From: Armatimonadota bacterium
Lineage (GTDB): Bacteria > Armatimonadota > Zipacnadia > Zipacnadales > FEN-943
Assembly (NCBI GenBank): GCA_029777735.1
Contig: JAKORR010000831.1
Location: 1 to 5,907 of the forward strand
DNA: 5,907 nt
Direction of reading: 5' to 3'
Shown here one piece after another: positions 5,755 through 5,907 of the stretch (its first letter is position 1; the number at the start of each line of letters is the position of its first letter). The notes beneath the pieces were generated by a model. That model was not told where the DNA came from. It did no database searches and worked only from the letters and a program-made list of their open reading frames with translations. The position numbers were made by a program, and so were the translations under genes.

Positions 5755-5907
5755 GAAGAGCAGGCGGTACAGCGAGGAGCAGATTGTGCGCATTCTGGGG
5801 GAGATCGGCAGTGGCAGGTCGGTGGCGGAGACGGCGCGGCAGTACGGGGTGGCGGAGGCCACCATCTACCGGTGGAGGGAGAAGTTCGGGGGGATGGAGG
5901 TGTCGGA
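5753..5907 (+). CDS. IS3-family transposase OrfA (HTH, IS407-like), 5' part
   Basis: The frame starts at ATG 5753, eight bases after GGAGG (5740-5744), and runs off the window after 51 codons. It begins MKSRRYSEEQIVRIL and continues with SVAETARQYGVAEATIYRWR (23-42) and GGMEVS (46-51). This is the HTH_Tnp_1 helix-turn-helix of OrfA proteins, which bind the inverted repeats; the family has about 85-100 residues and is joined to the OrfB DDE catalytic part by programmed -1 frameshifting. The slip site and orfB are beyond the edge, so I cannot say whether the element is intact. It points away from the operon. Confidence 0.9.
   Translation, partial: MKSRRYSEEQIVRILGEIGSGRSVAETARQYGVAEATIYRWREKFGGMEVS

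Larger units (their letters stand above)
5676..5907 (+). mobile_element. IS3-family insertion sequence, left end and start (partial)
   Basis: The element is identified by the orfA at 5753. The left end is placed at 5676, where TGACCTATCCCCCTGAAATC resembles the usual IS3-family (IS407-like) terminal pattern: TGA start, C-run, then AAAT-GAC. The distance of about 77 bases to orfA is normal for the family. The right end, orfB and the target duplication are outside the window, so the boundary rests on resemblance only. If it is right, the bases just left of it (AGGT) would be one copy of the target duplication. Confidence 0.55.

Overview
This looks like a GC-rich bacterial contig from an organism that uses Ser/Thr phosphosignalling. 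It carries a three-gene minus-strand operon of phosphothreonine-signalling membrane proteins. A broken protein-kinase fragment sits at the left edge and the start of an IS3-family insertion sequence at the right edge. Strong Shine-Dalgarno sequences, GTG starts and the mix of Hanks-type kinase, PP2C phosphatase and FHA proteins fit lineages such as Armatimonadota, Chloroflexota, Planctomycetota, Actinomycetota or Cyanobacteriota. The sequence alone does not decide between them.

Layout. At 1-96 (+) is the DFG/activation-loop piece of a Ser/Thr kinase, cut off before the GTPxY(M)xPE motif. From 1602 leftward (-) is a PP2C phosphatase with one membrane helix and a C-terminal beta-rich domain; its frame stays open to base 1 because its natural end meets the kinase fragment. 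At 1652-3022 (-) is a secreted-start, single-pass protein with an OB-fold-like outer domain and two cytoplasmic FHA domains. At 3047-4981 (-) is an FHA-ABC-ABC2 transporter of the ABCG (Rv1747-like) type. About 0.7 kb of apparently non-coding DNA (4982-5675) follows, with a tandem repeat, a 14-bp palindrome and a strong hairpin. The left end of an IS3-family element (from about 5676) and its orfA (5753 onward) close the window.

How the parts fit. Transcription runs transporter, then FHA receptor, then phosphatase, with gaps of 24 and 49 bases, so one mRNA is likely. The transporter and the receptor can both read phosphothreonine through FHA domains, and the phosphatase can erase it. The kinase that writes the mark is expected from a neighbouring or distant gene; the kinase scrap at the edge is in the opposite orientation and broken, so it need not be that partner. 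The receptor and the phosphatase share a DET-x-VR-like juxtamembrane motif that could be a common phosphosite. Both window edges are sequences that tend to recur in genomes (kinase core, transposase), so the kinase/PP2C junction may be a rearrangement or an assembly join.
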